This document shows, piece by piece, positions 29,203-37,224 of a stretch of 64,000 nt of DNA. Position numbers and translations under genes: made by a program. The notes below the pieces were generated by a model that saw nothing but the letters and a program-made list of their open reading frames with translations, had not been told where the DNA came from and did no database searches. Position 1 is the stretch's first letter; every line of letters starts with the position of its first letter. The stretch comes from an uncultured Prevotellaceae bacterium (GTDB lineage: Bacteria > Bacteroidota > Bacteroidia > Bacteroidales > Bacteroidaceae): the NCBI GenBank assembly GCA_902801375.1, contig CADCIB010000002.1:248001-312000 (forward strand), written 5' to 3'.

Positions 29203-30393
29203 ATGCAAGAGAATATATACAGCGTTTACCTGAAGAAGGGAAAAGAAGACAGTCTTCGCCGATTCCACCCCTGGGTGTTCTCAGGAGCCATCCAACGTAT
29301 GGACGAAGGAATCCGCGAGGGCGACATCGTCAGAGTCTATAATGCCCAGGGCGAGTTCCTTGCCGTCGGCCACTACCAGATAGGGAGCATCTCGGTCAGG
29401 GTGCTTTCATTTCGCGATGTGCCAGTTGATGATGCTTTCTGGAAAAGCCGGTTGCAGGTTGCGCTCAACATGCGCATCAGCATCGGTATCGCCGACAATC
29501 CGCAGAACAACACCTACCGCCTGATACATGGTGAGGGCGACAACCTGCCGGGACTGGTGGTCGACTGCTACGGTAAGACGGCTGTGATGCAGGCGCATAG
29601 CGTAGGTATGCACGTGAGTCGGCACGAAATCGTCAAGGCCCTCATCAGCGTGATGGGCAGTCGCATAGCGCATGTGTTCTATAAGAGCGAGACCACGCTG
29701 CCCTATAAGGCACAGTTGGAGCAGGAGAACGGCTTCCTCTATGGCGGTAGCGACGACAATACGGCGGTGGAGAACGGCCTGCGTTTCCACGTCGACTGGC
29801 TTAAGGGGCAGAAGACGGGTTTCTTCGTCGACCAGCGCGAGAACCGCGCTTTGCTCGAGCGCTATGCACGAGGGCGTACCGTTCTTAATATGTTCTGCTA
29901 TACGGGTGGTTTCTCGTTCTATGCCATGCGTGGCGGGGCACGCCTCGTGCATTCCGTCGACAGCAGCGGCAAGGCCATAGAACTGACCAACGCCAACGTG
30001 GCACTCAACTTCCCCGGCGACACGCGCCATGAGGCTTTCTGCGACGATGCCTTCAAGTTTCTCGACCGTGCCGACGACATCTACGACCTCATCATCCTCG
30101 ACCCGCCGGCTTTTGCAAAGCATCGGGCAGCCCTTCACAATGCCCTGAAAGGCTATACGCGATTGAATGCCAAAGCTTTCCAGCGCATCCGTCCTGGCGG
30201 TATTCTCTTCACGTTCAGCTGCTCGCAGGTGGTTACCAAGGAGCATTTCCGCAACGCCGTGTTCACGGCAGCTGCCCAAAGCGGTCGCAAGGTACGCATC
30301 CTTCACCAGCTCCATCAGCCCGCCGACCATCCCGTCAATATTTATCATCCAGAGGGTGAATACCTGAAAGGGCTCGTTCTTTATGTAGAATGA
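29203..30393 (+). CDS. rlmI: RlmI-type 23S rRNA methyltransferase
   Basis: The enzyme fits the RlmI family, which makes 5-methylcytosine in 23S rRNA (position 1962 in E. coli). It has an N-terminal PUA domain (VYLKKGKEDSLRRFHPWVFS, EGDIVRVYNAQGEFLAVG), a middle EEHEE domain and a Rossmann methyltransferase. Motifs: GQKTGFFVDQRENR, the SAM loop NMFCYTGGFSFYAM, catalytic-region DPPAFAK and FTFSCSQVV with its Cys. At 396 residues it is of normal length. ATG 29203 is chosen over an in-frame GTG at 29197 because it lies 21 bases after a full promoter. The tilS gene follows after 57 bases. Confidence 0.88.
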   Translation: MQENIYSVYLKKGKEDSLRRFHPWVFSGAIQRMDEGIREGDIVRVYNAQGEFLAVGHYQIGSISVRVLSFRDVPVDDAFWKSRLQVALNMRISIGIADNPQNNTYRLIHGEGDNLPGLVVDCYGKTAVMQAHSVGMHVSRHEIVKALISVMGSRIAHVFYKSETTLPYKAQLEQENGFLYGGSDDNTAVENGLRFHVDWLKGQKTGFFVDQRENRALLERYARGRTVLNMFCYTGGFSFYAMRGGARLVHSVDSSGKAIELTNANVALNFPGDTRHEAFCDDAFKFLDRADDIYDLIILDPPAFAKHRAALHNALKGYTRLNAKAFQRIRPGGILFTFSCSQVVTKEHFRNAVFTAAAQSGRKVRILHQLHQPADHPVNIYHPEGEYLKGLVLYVE

Positions 30394-30450
30394 ATCACCT
30401 ATAGAATGAGTGAATGCGAACCTACATAATATATCCAACCCCAAAAACCT

Positions 30451-31878
30451 ATGTCAAACCAGAAAAACTCTCAGGCGTCATCGAGTGGGACGTTTCTGCC
30501 GCAAATGGTAGACGATTTCATCAGTCTCCATCACCTGATGCGCCACGATGCGCTCTATTTGGTTGCCCTCTCGGGCGGCGCTGATAGTGTGGCCTTGCTG
30601 CTGGTGCTACGGCAGCTGGGCTATCAGGTAGAGGCCATCCATTGCAATTTCAAGCTGCGCGGCGACGAATCCGACCGCGACGAACAGTTCTGTGCCGACC
30701 TTTGCGAACGCCTGGGTGTGAAGCTCCACCGTGTTCATTTCGACACGCGCTTCTATGCCTCGCAACACCATGTGAGCATCGAGATGGCCGCTCGGGAGCT
30801 GCGCTACAACTACTTTGCCCGATTGGCCAACGAAATCAAGGCCGAAGGTGTCTGTGTGGCGCATCATCTCGACGACTCAGTGGAGACCATTCTCATGAAC
30901 CTTATTAGAGGAACAGGCGTTCAAGGACTACTTGGAATACAACCAATTAACGGTATGGTAATCAGACCATTACTCTGTGCAAAGAGAAAAGATGTGGTGG
31001 ACTATCTGAATACCCAGGGACAGTCTTACGTGACCGATAGTACCAACCTCGAAACCGATGCCGTACGCAACAAGATACGCCTGCAGATCATGCCCTTGTT
31101 CGAGAAGATAAACCCCGCCTCCAAGCAGAATATCGCCCGCATGTCGGAGAGACTTTCGTCAGTAGCCGACGTCTATCGGCAGGTGATTGGCGAAGACGCC
31201 GCCCGCGTGGTCGAGCATCAGTCTGCCATCGGAGGCTTAGAGCGCTTCCTGCGCATTAGCATCGACGCGTTGCTGAAGGTGCGACAGCCGCACGACACCC
31301 TCTACCACATACTCAACTACCTTGGCTTCCAGCCCGCACAGGTGGAGCAAGTGTGGGACAATCTGCATGCCGAGACAGGAAAGATGTTCACGTCAGACAC
31401 CTACGAGTTGGACTTCGACCGCGGCTATCTGGTGGTGGTGCCACGCCGCACGACACCTTTTCCCGGCTTTACCATCCCCATCGAAGGTACGTATCATCTC
31501 GACGGAGGTTTGCCGGTGGATGTGGCGGTGGCCGATGCCAATAACTGCGACGTCAGCCGCGATGACCTCGTGGCTACGCTTGATGCCGACCTCGTCAGTT
31601 TCCCCCTGCGCCTGAGATTTGCGGAGCAAGGCGACCGCTTCCAACCCTACGGCATGAAAGGCATGAAGTTGGTGAGCGACTTCCTGACCGACCAGAAAGT
31701 GCCGCTCGCCCTGAAACGTCGCCAGATGCTCGTGGAAGATGCGTCGGGGCGTATCGTTTGGCTTGTCGGCCTGCGAACCGACCAGCGGTTTTGCGTCACT
31801 TCCGGCACGCACCGCATACTCACCATCCGCGTGGAGGCCAAAGAGGCGGAACAGCGCCCGATAGGTGTTACCTTGTAG
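30451..31878 (+). CDS. tilS: tRNA(Ile)-lysidine synthase
   Basis: TilS uses ATP to attach lysine to C34 of the CAU-anticodon isoleucine tRNA, so that it reads AUA. The PP-loop SGGADS is at residues 41-46. The rest of the N-domain follows (NFKLRGDESDRDEQFC, CVAHHLDDSVETILMNLIRG), then the central helical domain and a C-terminal TilS domain (LRLRFAEQGDRFQPYGMKG, KLVSDFLTDQKVP). At 475 residues it is full length. It is probably co-transcribed with the rlmI-like gene. An in-frame stretch after the PP domain (IQPINGMVIRPLLC) shows the gene is intact. Confidence 0.93.
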   Translation: MSNQKNSQASSSGTFLPQMVDDFISLHHLMRHDALYLVALSGGADSVALLLVLRQLGYQVEAIHCNFKLRGDESDRDEQFCADLCERLGVKLHRVHFDTRFYASQHHVSIEMAARELRYNYFARLANEIKAEGVCVAHHLDDSVETILMNLIRGTGVQGLLGIQPINGMVIRPLLCAKRKDVVDYLNTQGQSYVTDSTNLETDAVRNKIRLQIMPLFEKINPASKQNIARMSERLSSVADVYRQVIGEDAARVVEHQSAIGGLERFLRISIDALLKVRQPHDTLYHILNYLGFQPAQVEQVWDNLHAETGKMFTSDTYELDFDRGYLVVVPRRTTPFPGFTIPIEGTYHLDGGLPVDVAVADANNCDVSRDDLVATLDADLVSFPLRLRFAEQGDRFQPYGMKGMKLVSDFLTDQKVPLALKRRQMLVEDASGRIVWLVGLRTDQRFCVTSGTHRILTIRVEAKEAEQRPIGVTL

Positions 31879-31892
31879 GCGTTCCCCTACAA
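31873..31892. repeat. Small inverted repeat over the tilS stop codon
   Basis: TTGTAGG-CGTTCC-CCTACAA forms a 7-bp stem that includes the TAG stop. No T run follows. Confidence 0.35.
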
Positions 31893-32035
31893 ATGCCTGA
31901 TAGGTGCGACCCTACAACGGGCGGAACGGTTTCGCCCTTACGGTCGGGGAGGGGGCAGAGTTGGTTCAGCACTTAGGGACAGATTCTACATCGTTGCATA
32001 GAGCGAATGCGTATTTATATTTAAATAGAATAACA

Positions 32036-33520
32036 ATGAAGAAAACGTTTTTCCCCCTGACGCTCCTGCTCGTGAGCCTTTTGCTCACAGGCTGCGCGTC
32101 GTCATCGTCGGTGGGAGCCCCCGACGACGGCACGAAACGCCAATTCCGTGGTGCCTGGATTCAAGCCGTCAACGGCCAATGGACAGGCGTGGGTCGCGAC
32201 AACATGCAACGCACACTGACCTACCAGCTCGACGAGTTGCAGAAAGACGGCGTCAATGCCATCATCTTCCAGGTAAGGCCTGAGTGCGATGCCCTCTACG
32301 AGAGCAAACTGGAGCCCTGGAGCCGCTTCTTGACCGGGCAGCAAGGTTTGGCCCCGCAACCCTATTGGGATCCCTTGCAATGGATGGTCGACGAGTGTCA
32401 TCGCCGCGGAATGGAACTGCACGCGTGGATAAACCCCTATCGTGCCAAGACGAAGACCACCAACGAGTTGGCCACCTCGCATGTCGCCGTGAAACATCCC
32501 GACTGGGTGTTCTCCTACGACGGACTCTACATCCTGAATCCCGCCCTTGAAGCGTCGCGACAATACACCTGCCGCGTGGTGGAGGACATCGTGAGCCGCT
32601 ACGACGTGGACGGACTCCACATCGATGACTATTTCTATCCCTATCCCGTGGCAGGACAGCAGATTCCCGACACGCAGCTCTATCAGCAGACAGGTGGGGC
32701 ATTCGCCTCCATTGGCGACTGGCGACGCCACAACGTCGACCTGCTCATACGCGACCTACACAAGACCATCCATCGCGTGAAACCTTGGGTGAAGTTCGGC
32801 GTGTCGCCATTCGGCATCTACCGTAATAAGAAGAACGACCCCAATGGGAGCCTAACCAACGGACTGCAGAACTATGACGACCTCTATGCCGACGTGCTCA
32901 CATGGCTTGAGAACGGATGGGTGGACTACCTCGTGCCGCAGCTCTACTGGGAGATAGGCAACAAGGCTGCCGACTACAAGGAGCTCATCCAATGGTGGAA
33001 CCGCTACGCCGCCCAGCGTCCGCTTTACATCGGCGAAGACGTGGAGCGTACCGCCAAATTCGGCGATATGGCGCAGAAGATGCAATTGCACGAGCAGATG
33101 AAGAATGTCGGGGGAACGGTGCTCTGGTATGCGAAGGCCGCCGTCGACAACGTGGGCGGCTACGGCACGCAGCTGCGCAACAGCTACTGGCGCACTATGG
33201 CCCTGCAACCGCGCATGGACTTCATCGACGGCATCGCCCCGAAACCCATCCGCAAGCCGAAGGTCATCGAAACAGGCGAAGGACCCGTCATCTTCTGGAA
33301 AGCACCGAAGGGGAATGGTTGGAAAAATGAAGCCGTGAAATACGTGGTCTATCGTTTCCGCCAAGGTGAGCCCATCCATATCGCCAACACCTCACACATT
33401 ATCGCCACCACGACAAACACGTTCCTGCGCATCAGCCCCGATAGGGCGATGGCCACCTATGTCATCACAGCACTCGACCGTATGGGCAACGAGAGTGAAG
33501 GGTGCTCAGTAGTTTTCTGA
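32036..33520 (+). CDS. Family 10-like glycosyl hydrolase lipoprotein (GHL10/DUF187)
   Basis: The protein opens with a lipoprotein signal, MKKTFFPLTLLLVSLLLTGC, so it is lipid-anchored. A GHL10 TIM barrel follows: KRQFRGAWIQAVNGQWTG, VNAIIFQVRPECDALYESK, WMVDECHRRGMELHAWINPY, VDGLHIDDYFYPYP and WVDYLVPQLYWEIGNKAADY. A C-terminal fibronectin-like domain (VKYVVYRFRQGEPIHIANTS) completes about 495 residues. Relatives are predicted to act on cell-wall or surface polysaccharides, and experimental evidence is thin. Start 32036 fits the lipobox; the frame upstream is open but not coding. A terminator stem lies about 115 bases after the stop. Confidence 0.85.
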   Translation: MKKTFFPLTLLLVSLLLTGCASSSSVGAPDDGTKRQFRGAWIQAVNGQWTGVGRDNMQRTLTYQLDELQKDGVNAIIFQVRPECDALYESKLEPWSRFLTGQQGLAPQPYWDPLQWMVDECHRRGMELHAWINPYRAKTKTTNELATSHVAVKHPDWVFSYDGLYILNPALEASRQYTCRVVEDIVSRYDVDGLHIDDYFYPYPVAGQQIPDTQLYQQTGGAFASIGDWRRHNVDLLIRDLHKTIHRVKPWVKFGVSPFGIYRNKKNDPNGSLTNGLQNYDDLYADVLTWLENGWVDYLVPQLYWEIGNKAADYKELIQWWNRYAAQRPLYIGEDVERTAKFGDMAQKMQLHEQMKNVGGTVLWYAKAAVDNVGGYGTQLRNSYWRTMALQPRMDFIDGIAPKPIRKPKVIETGEGPVIFWKAPKGNGWKNEAVKYVVYRFRQGEPIHIANTSHIIATTTNTFLRISPDRAMATYVITALDRMGNESEGCSVVF

Positions 33521-33589
33521 AGCCAACAACATAGCATTTGCGTGGGTGATAGATGATGAGAGTGGTGAAGAATGCTCGATAGGTTGGAG

Positions 33590-33790
33590 TCAGATGCCTA
33601 AAATGCTGACTAACACACACCAAAAAACAATGATTGCGGCTACCGCGCACAAAAAGCGGAAGCCGTATTTTTTTAGGAACTTGCGGCGCATGCGGTTTCG
33701 TTCGTTCTTCAGACGATAAGCCTCGGCGTCGTCGAAGCGTTTCAAGTCTTTCAGTTTTCTCGATATTTCTCTATATCTTTTGTAGCTCAT
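33590..33790 (-). CDS. Small basic single-pass membrane protein (hypothetical)
   Basis: The 66-residue product has a strongly basic N-terminal part (MSYKRYREISRKLKDLKR, RNRMRRKFLKKYG) and one C-terminal membrane helix (FLCAVAAIIVFWCVLVSIL), so it would be a tail-anchored or N-in inner-membrane protein. TACCTTTG lies 28 bases before the start, at the distance typical here. Against it: that box falls inside the terminator of the upstream porin gene, and a plus-strand terminator is embedded in its 3' half. The family is not recognised. The composition looks protein-like, but the gene is not certain. Confidence 0.5.
   Translation of the reverse strand: MSYKRYREISRKLKDLKRFDDAEAYRLKNERNRMRRKFLKKYGFRFLCAVAAIIVFWCVLVSILGI
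33637..33674 (+). terminator. Intrinsic terminator of the GHL10 gene
   Basis: CGGCTACCGC (33637-33646) pairs with GCGGAAGCCG (33656-33665) apart from one A-A mismatch, with a 9-base loop, and is followed by TATTTTTTT. It lies antisense inside the small membrane ORF. Confidence 0.7.
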
Positions 33791-33805
33791 TGTTGGTCGT
33801 TTAGT

Positions 33806-33860
33806 AAAAAAACAGTTGCAAAGGTAGCAATTATTTTACAATTACCACTTTTGCAACTGT
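33806..33860 (-). terminator. Intrinsic terminator of the porin gene
   Basis: Read on the minus strand, ACAGTTGCAAA (paired with 33812-33822) opens an imperfect stem closed by TTTGCAACTGT and followed by six T. The outer 11 bp are perfect and the inner part pairs with few mismatches. TACCTTTG lies within the distal arm. Confidence 0.8.
33819..33826 (-). promoter_or_regulatory. Possible -7 element before the small membrane ORF
   Basis: TACCTTTG on the minus strand, 28 bases before the ATG at 33790, inside the porin terminator stem. No matching upstream TTG at 19-21 bases. Confidence 0.35.
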
Positions 33861-33929
33861 ATATTTAAGTGAATTTAACCCAAAGGCGAACATTTCATCG
33901 AGCATCCGCCTCCAGTTTTCGGGAATAGC

Positions 33930-35015
33930 TCAGAATCGGAAATCGAGTTCCAAGTCCACCAGGTTGTAGTCGTGCTTGGCCAGCGTGCGGTCGTTGACGC
34001 GGGCATACTCGAAGTTCAGTTGAAGGTTCTTCGTGAAGAAGTAGTTCAGGCCTGCCTCCACAGAGTTGAGCGACGTAGCCCATTCCTTCGACTTGCGGTA
34101 GGTCTGGTAGCGCGCCTTGGCGTGGAGCTTGCTCTTGATCACGGGTACGATGCCGAATACATACCAGCCGTCGGCCTTGTCGCCCAGGCTGTAGTCCACC
34201 ACGGTGCTGCCAATCACGCCCGAGCCCCAGCCCTGCGAGTGCAAGTACTCAGCACGGAAGGTGTACTCGTTCTTGTCCCATTCGGCCGAGAGACAGTAGC
34301 GGTTCAGCCCCACACTCTCGTTGTTGCCCTCAACGGTGGTCATTCCGCCGTGACTGCCCGTCCAGCCGAAGGCACCGATGCGGAGCCCGTCAACAGGCAT
34401 CACCCACACACCGCCGATGATGTCCTTGCGGTTGTCCTTGTCAGAGCGGTTGATACCCTCACCGTTGTACACACCCACCTGATAGTGGAGCAGCGAGCGG
34501 CCGTTGCTGTTGGGGAACAGGTTGCCTTGCACCTGGATACCGATGTCGCGGCCACCGCTTGACTTCTCGCCCACACGGTCGCCGAAGCCCGACAGACGGT
34601 TGATCACGTCGGCATAGCCGCGCCAACCTTGCGTCACGGGGTGCGTGGGGTTCTCGAAGGTGAACGCGCGTTTAAACTGACCCACTCTCACCTGGAACTC
34701 CTTATGCTTCACCCATTCGCCGTAGAGGTCCATCAGCTGCACGGTGGGCTCGCCGGGACCTTTCGCATTGGTGCCCTGAATCTGGGCACGCCAGGCGAAG
34801 TCGCTAATCTTGCCGTCTAAAATCATACGGAGCAGGCGCAGGTTGAACGTGTTCGACTCCTCGCCTTCGATATCCTTCCCCTGATACTGTAGCATGCCGT
34901 AGCCGCTAAGTTTGATGTTGTCGTACCACTTGTTGGTCTTTTCCTGGGCGCTGGCGCTAAGGCACACAAGAGAGGCCGTCAGGAAAACGATTGCTTGTTT
35001 CTTGAAGTTGTTCAT
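33930..35015 (-). CDS. Phosphate-selective porin O/P family outer membrane protein
   Basis: The 361-residue protein has a signal peptide (MNNFKKQAIVFLTASLVCLSASAQ) and a barrel made of alternating strands: NIKLSGYGMLQYQGKDIEG, ISDFAWRAQIQGTNAKG, EFQVRVGQFKRAFTFENP, and NLQLNFEYARVNDRTLAKHD. It ends in LVDLELDFRF, the terminal Phe expected for BAM substrates. This is the OprO/OprP-like fold; anion selectivity is a family expectation only. Start 35015 is chosen over an in-frame ATG at 35072, which overlaps the promoter TTG-N19-TATTTTTG. It ends at a good terminator. Confidence 0.85.
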   Translation of the reverse strand: MNNFKKQAIVFLTASLVCLSASAQEKTNKWYDNIKLSGYGMLQYQGKDIEGEESNTFNLRLLRMILDGKISDFAWRAQIQGTNAKGPGEPTVQLMDLYGEWVKHKEFQVRVGQFKRAFTFENPTHPVTQGWRGYADVINRLSGFGDRVGEKSSGGRDIGIQVQGNLFPNSNGRSLLHYQVGVYNGEGINRSDKDNRKDIIGGVWVMPVDGLRIGAFGWTGSHGGMTTVEGNNESVGLNRYCLSAEWDKNEYTFRAEYLHSQGWGSGVIGSTVVDYSLGDKADGWYVFGIVPVIKSKLHAKARYQTYRKSKEWATSLNSVEAGLNYFFTKNLQLNFEYARVNDRTLAKHDYNLVDLELDFRF

Positions 35016-35042
35016 AAGATTGTTGTTTTGATGATTTGCCTG

Positions 35043-35072
35043 CAAAAATAATAAAAATATTTTAATTTGCAA
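35043..35072 (-). promoter_or_regulatory. Promoter of the porin gene
   Basis: TTG (35070-35072), 19 bases, TATTTTTG (35043-35050) on the minus strand; 27 bases before the start. Confidence 0.7.
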
Positions 35073-35241
35073 AATTTTTTATCAATAAAGTTTCAAATTG
35101 CTTTTCGTGTATGCGAAAGCACATGAATAACTCTTTTGTTCAATGCCATAGCAGATGACCTAAATACATACTCTGCGCAGAGTTTTCGCAGATATTACTT
35201 TATTCAACAGCTGTTTAAAGGATAATTCCATGGAGGGTAGC
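35073..35241. other. Non-coding region upstream of the porin promoter
   Basis: No gene is visible. It holds a perfect 14-bp palindrome, ACTCTGCGCAGAGT (35170-35183), that could be a repressor site, and AT-rich DNA next to the 22-base repeats. Confidence 0.5.
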
Positions 35242-35351
35242 GATGGCCTGCGAGCCAGTCAGAGATGGCCTGCGAGCCTGCCAAAGATGGCCTGCGAGCT
35301 TATCAGAGATGGCCTGCGAGCCTGTCAGAGATAGCCTACGAGCTTGCCAAA
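35242..35351. repeat. Five tandem 22-base repeats
   Basis: The unit is close to GATGGCCTGCGAGCCTGTC plus AGA. Units begin at 35242, 35264, 35286, 35308 and 35330. The first four share GATGGCCTGCGAGC exactly; the fifth has two changes there. The 3' parts alternate between GTCAGA-like and GCCAAA. The core GGCCTGCGAGCC is nearly palindromic. It lies between the prs terminator and the porin promoter. Confidence 0.9.
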
Positions 35352-35391
35352 GATATAAGTGTCATTCGTTTCTTATCGAAATGAGAAGAAG

Positions 35392-35422
35392 AAAAGGCGC
35401 GGGGGAATTGTTCCTCTGCGCC
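35392..35422 (-). terminator. Intrinsic terminator of prs
   Basis: On the minus strand GGCGC, AGA, GGAA, a short loop, TTCC, CCC and GCGCC fold into an interrupted stem followed by TTTTCTTCTTC. Confidence 0.75.
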
Positions 35423-35473
35423 TCTTTGCGTTCACTCCTATGGAGGGAGATGTATGGGTTGTGGAAGATGTGT

Positions 35474-36412
35474 CTACAGCAAGTATTGGTCGCTGATGCT
35501 CTTGTTTTCCACTACGCGGCGGATGGTTTCGGCGAACATGTCGGCTACGCTGAGCTGTTTCACCTTGTCGCAGCGCTTGGAGTAAGGGATGGAGTCGGTG
35601 AAGATCATCTCTTCGATGGCTGACTCCTGTACGCGCTCGTTGGCGGGTCCGCTCATGACGCAATGGCTGGCACAGGCGCGCACGCTGGCGGCTCCGGCCT
35701 CCTTCATGATGTCGGCAGCCTTGGTGATGGTGCCGGCGGTGTCGACCATGTCGTCGACGATGATGACGTTCTTGTCCTTTACATCGCCGATAATCTGCAT
35801 GGTGGCCACTTCATTGGCGCGGGCGCGGGTCTTGTTGCACAGCACGAGGGGACAGCCCAAGTACTTGGCATAGGTGTTGGCGCGCTTCGAACCACCCACG
35901 TCGGGCGATGCGATGACGATGTCTTTCAGCTGGAGGCTCTGCAGGTAAGGCAGGATGACGCCTGAGGCGTAGAGGTGGTCGACGGGAACGTCGAAGAAGC
36001 CTTGGATCTGGTCGGCGTGTAGGTCCATGGTGATGAGTCGGTCGATGCCGGCTGCCATGAGGAGGTCGGCAACGAGCTTGGCGCCGATGCTGACGCGCGG
36101 ACGGTCTTTGCGGTCCTGGCGTGCCCATCCGAAGTAGGGCACCACGGCGTTGATGGTCTTGGCCGATGCGCGCTTGGCGGCGTCGATCATGAGGAGCAGC
36201 TCCATAAGGTTGTCGGAGTTGGGGAAGGTGCTTTGCACGAGGAATACATCGCGTCCGCGGATGGACTCTTCGTAGTAGACGGCAAACTCACCATCTGAGA
36301 ACTTGGTGACGAGGAGGTTTCCTAAGGGACAGCCCAGGCTTTGGCATATTTTCTCGGCCAAATAGCGGGTGGCGGTTCCTGAGAAGACCATGAAGGGTTT
36401 TTGTTCAGTCAT
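35474..36412 (-). CDS. prs: Ribose-phosphate pyrophosphokinase
   Basis: Prs makes PRPP from ribose 5-phosphate and ATP, feeding purine, pyrimidine, His and Trp synthesis. The 312-residue protein has the expected motifs: FSDGEFAVYYEESIRGRDVF, the catalytic loop region GWARQDRKDRPR, metal site MDLHADQIQGFFDVPVDHLY and the PRPP-binding loop IIVDDMVDTAGT. It is of full length and cytosolic. It lies 42 bases after the thiE-like gene and appears to share its promoter at 37085-37115. Ribose 5-phosphate could come from the tkt and rpiB products encoded elsewhere in this window. Confidence 0.95.
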   Translation of the reverse strand: MTEQKPFMVFSGTATRYLAEKICQSLGCPLGNLLVTKFSDGEFAVYYEESIRGRDVFLVQSTFPNSDNLMELLLMIDAAKRASAKTINAVVPYFGWARQDRKDRPRVSIGAKLVADLLMAAGIDRLITMDLHADQIQGFFDVPVDHLYASGVILPYLQSLQLKDIVIASPDVGGSKRANTYAKYLGCPLVLCNKTRARANEVATMQIIGDVKDKNVIIVDDMVDTAGTITKAADIMKEAGAASVRACASHCVMSGPANERVQESAIEEMIFTDSIPYSKRCDKVKQLSVADMFAETIRRVVENKSISDQYLL

Positions 36413-36454
36413 GACAGATTATGTTGATTAAAGTTAAAATGATGCTCTTTTCGT

Positions 36455-37063
36455 TTACCCGGCTTCTTCGCGCAGCCTGACGAAATGGTCGATGAGGTCG
36501 CGGAAATCCTGCTGGTTGTGTATGTCGAAGCGATTCCAGATGTCACCGCAGACAACCACTCCTCCGAATCCGAGCTGGCGGGCGTAGTCGATGTTGCTCA
36601 GGTTCATGCCTCCCAGGGCGTAGACATGGCGGTCGATGAGCCCTCGCCTGGAGGCTTCGCGCAGCTGCTCGTCGGTGAAGAGTGCATCGGCGTGGGGCTC
36701 GCTCTGGCTGTGGAAGATGTATTTCAGGAATACGTAGGTGGCCTTTTTCTTGGCGGCCTTGAGGCTTTCAAGGTCTGTGCACGTACGGCTGAACTTTCCT
36801 TTGTATCCTTCGGGCAACGCCACGTCGGGCCGCTCGAGGTGTATGCCTCGCAGTCCGTATTCGTTCTTGAGGTAGAAATGGTCGTGGACGGTGATTTTCT
36901 TGTAGTAGTCTTCAGGTATCAGGGAGAGCAGGCGTTCCATGTACATGGGAGCGGACTGGGGCTTGTAGAGGTGAAGATTGTCAAGGCCCTCCTCGAAGAG
37001 CGTGGTGATAATCTTGTCTTCCTCCACAAAGAATGTGGGCTTGGTGATAAGCACGAGTTTCAT
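36455..37063 (-). CDS. Thiamine phosphate synthase-like protein (ThiE/TenI family)
   Basis: The 202-residue protein is a TIM-barrel relative of ThiE, which couples the pyrimidine and thiazole halves of thiamine. Matching places are VHDHFYLKNEYGLRGIHLE (in place of the usual IND...GVHLGQ.D), FSRTCTDLESL and ALGGMNLSNIDYARQLGFGG. The GP.F.T.TK phosphate loop is replaced by YIFHSQSE, so true ThiE activity is uncertain and a TenI-like role is possible. The start MKLVLITKP at 37063 is 21 bases after a perfect promoter; an in-frame ATG at 37087 overlaps that promoter. It precedes prs. Confidence 0.75.
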   Translation of the reverse strand: MKLVLITKPTFFVEEDKIITTLFEEGLDNLHLYKPQSAPMYMERLLSLIPEDYYKKITVHDHFYLKNEYGLRGIHLERPDVALPEGYKGKFSRTCTDLESLKAAKKKATYVFLKYIFHSQSEPHADALFTDEQLREASRRGLIDRHVYALGGMNLSNIDYARQLGFGGVVVCGDIWNRFDIHNQQDFRDLIDHFVRLREEAG

Positions 37064-37084
37064 GCCGCTTGTCTGATTTTGGTG

Positions 37085-37115
37085 CAAAAGTAATGTATTT
37101 TTGTGAAATGTGCAA
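37085..37115 (-). promoter_or_regulatory. Promoter of the thiE-like gene and prs
   Basis: TTG (37113-37115), 20 bases, TACTTTTG (37085-37092) on the minus strand. Confidence 0.75.
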
Positions 37116-37189
37116 CTCTATTCTGAGAAAAATGCGTTTGCATGTGTTTTTTTTCTCTGGTCGGCTGTTTATAATCGAAATATTCTTTG

Positions 37190-37197
37190 TATATTTG
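37190..37197 (+). promoter_or_regulatory. -7 element of the nspC promoter
   Basis: TATATTTG ends 27 bases before ATG 37225. Confidence 0.5.
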
Positions 37198-37224
37198 CAC
37201 CTGAAACCATTATTCGGACTATCT

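Noticed and set aside
35242-35351. The tandem repeats as a CRISPR array
   Set aside because: There are no unique spacers; the units are directly adjacent, and no cas genes are present.
35243-35623. A 126-codon plus-strand frame over the 22-base repeats
   Set aside because: It is generated by the repeats (22 is not a multiple of 3, so the reading shifts each unit) and runs antisense into prs.
37069-37224. N-terminal extension of nspC
   Set aside because: The stretch crosses the promoters of both nspC and the thiE-like gene and does not match the decarboxylase family, which begins near the ETPCYVLEE motif.
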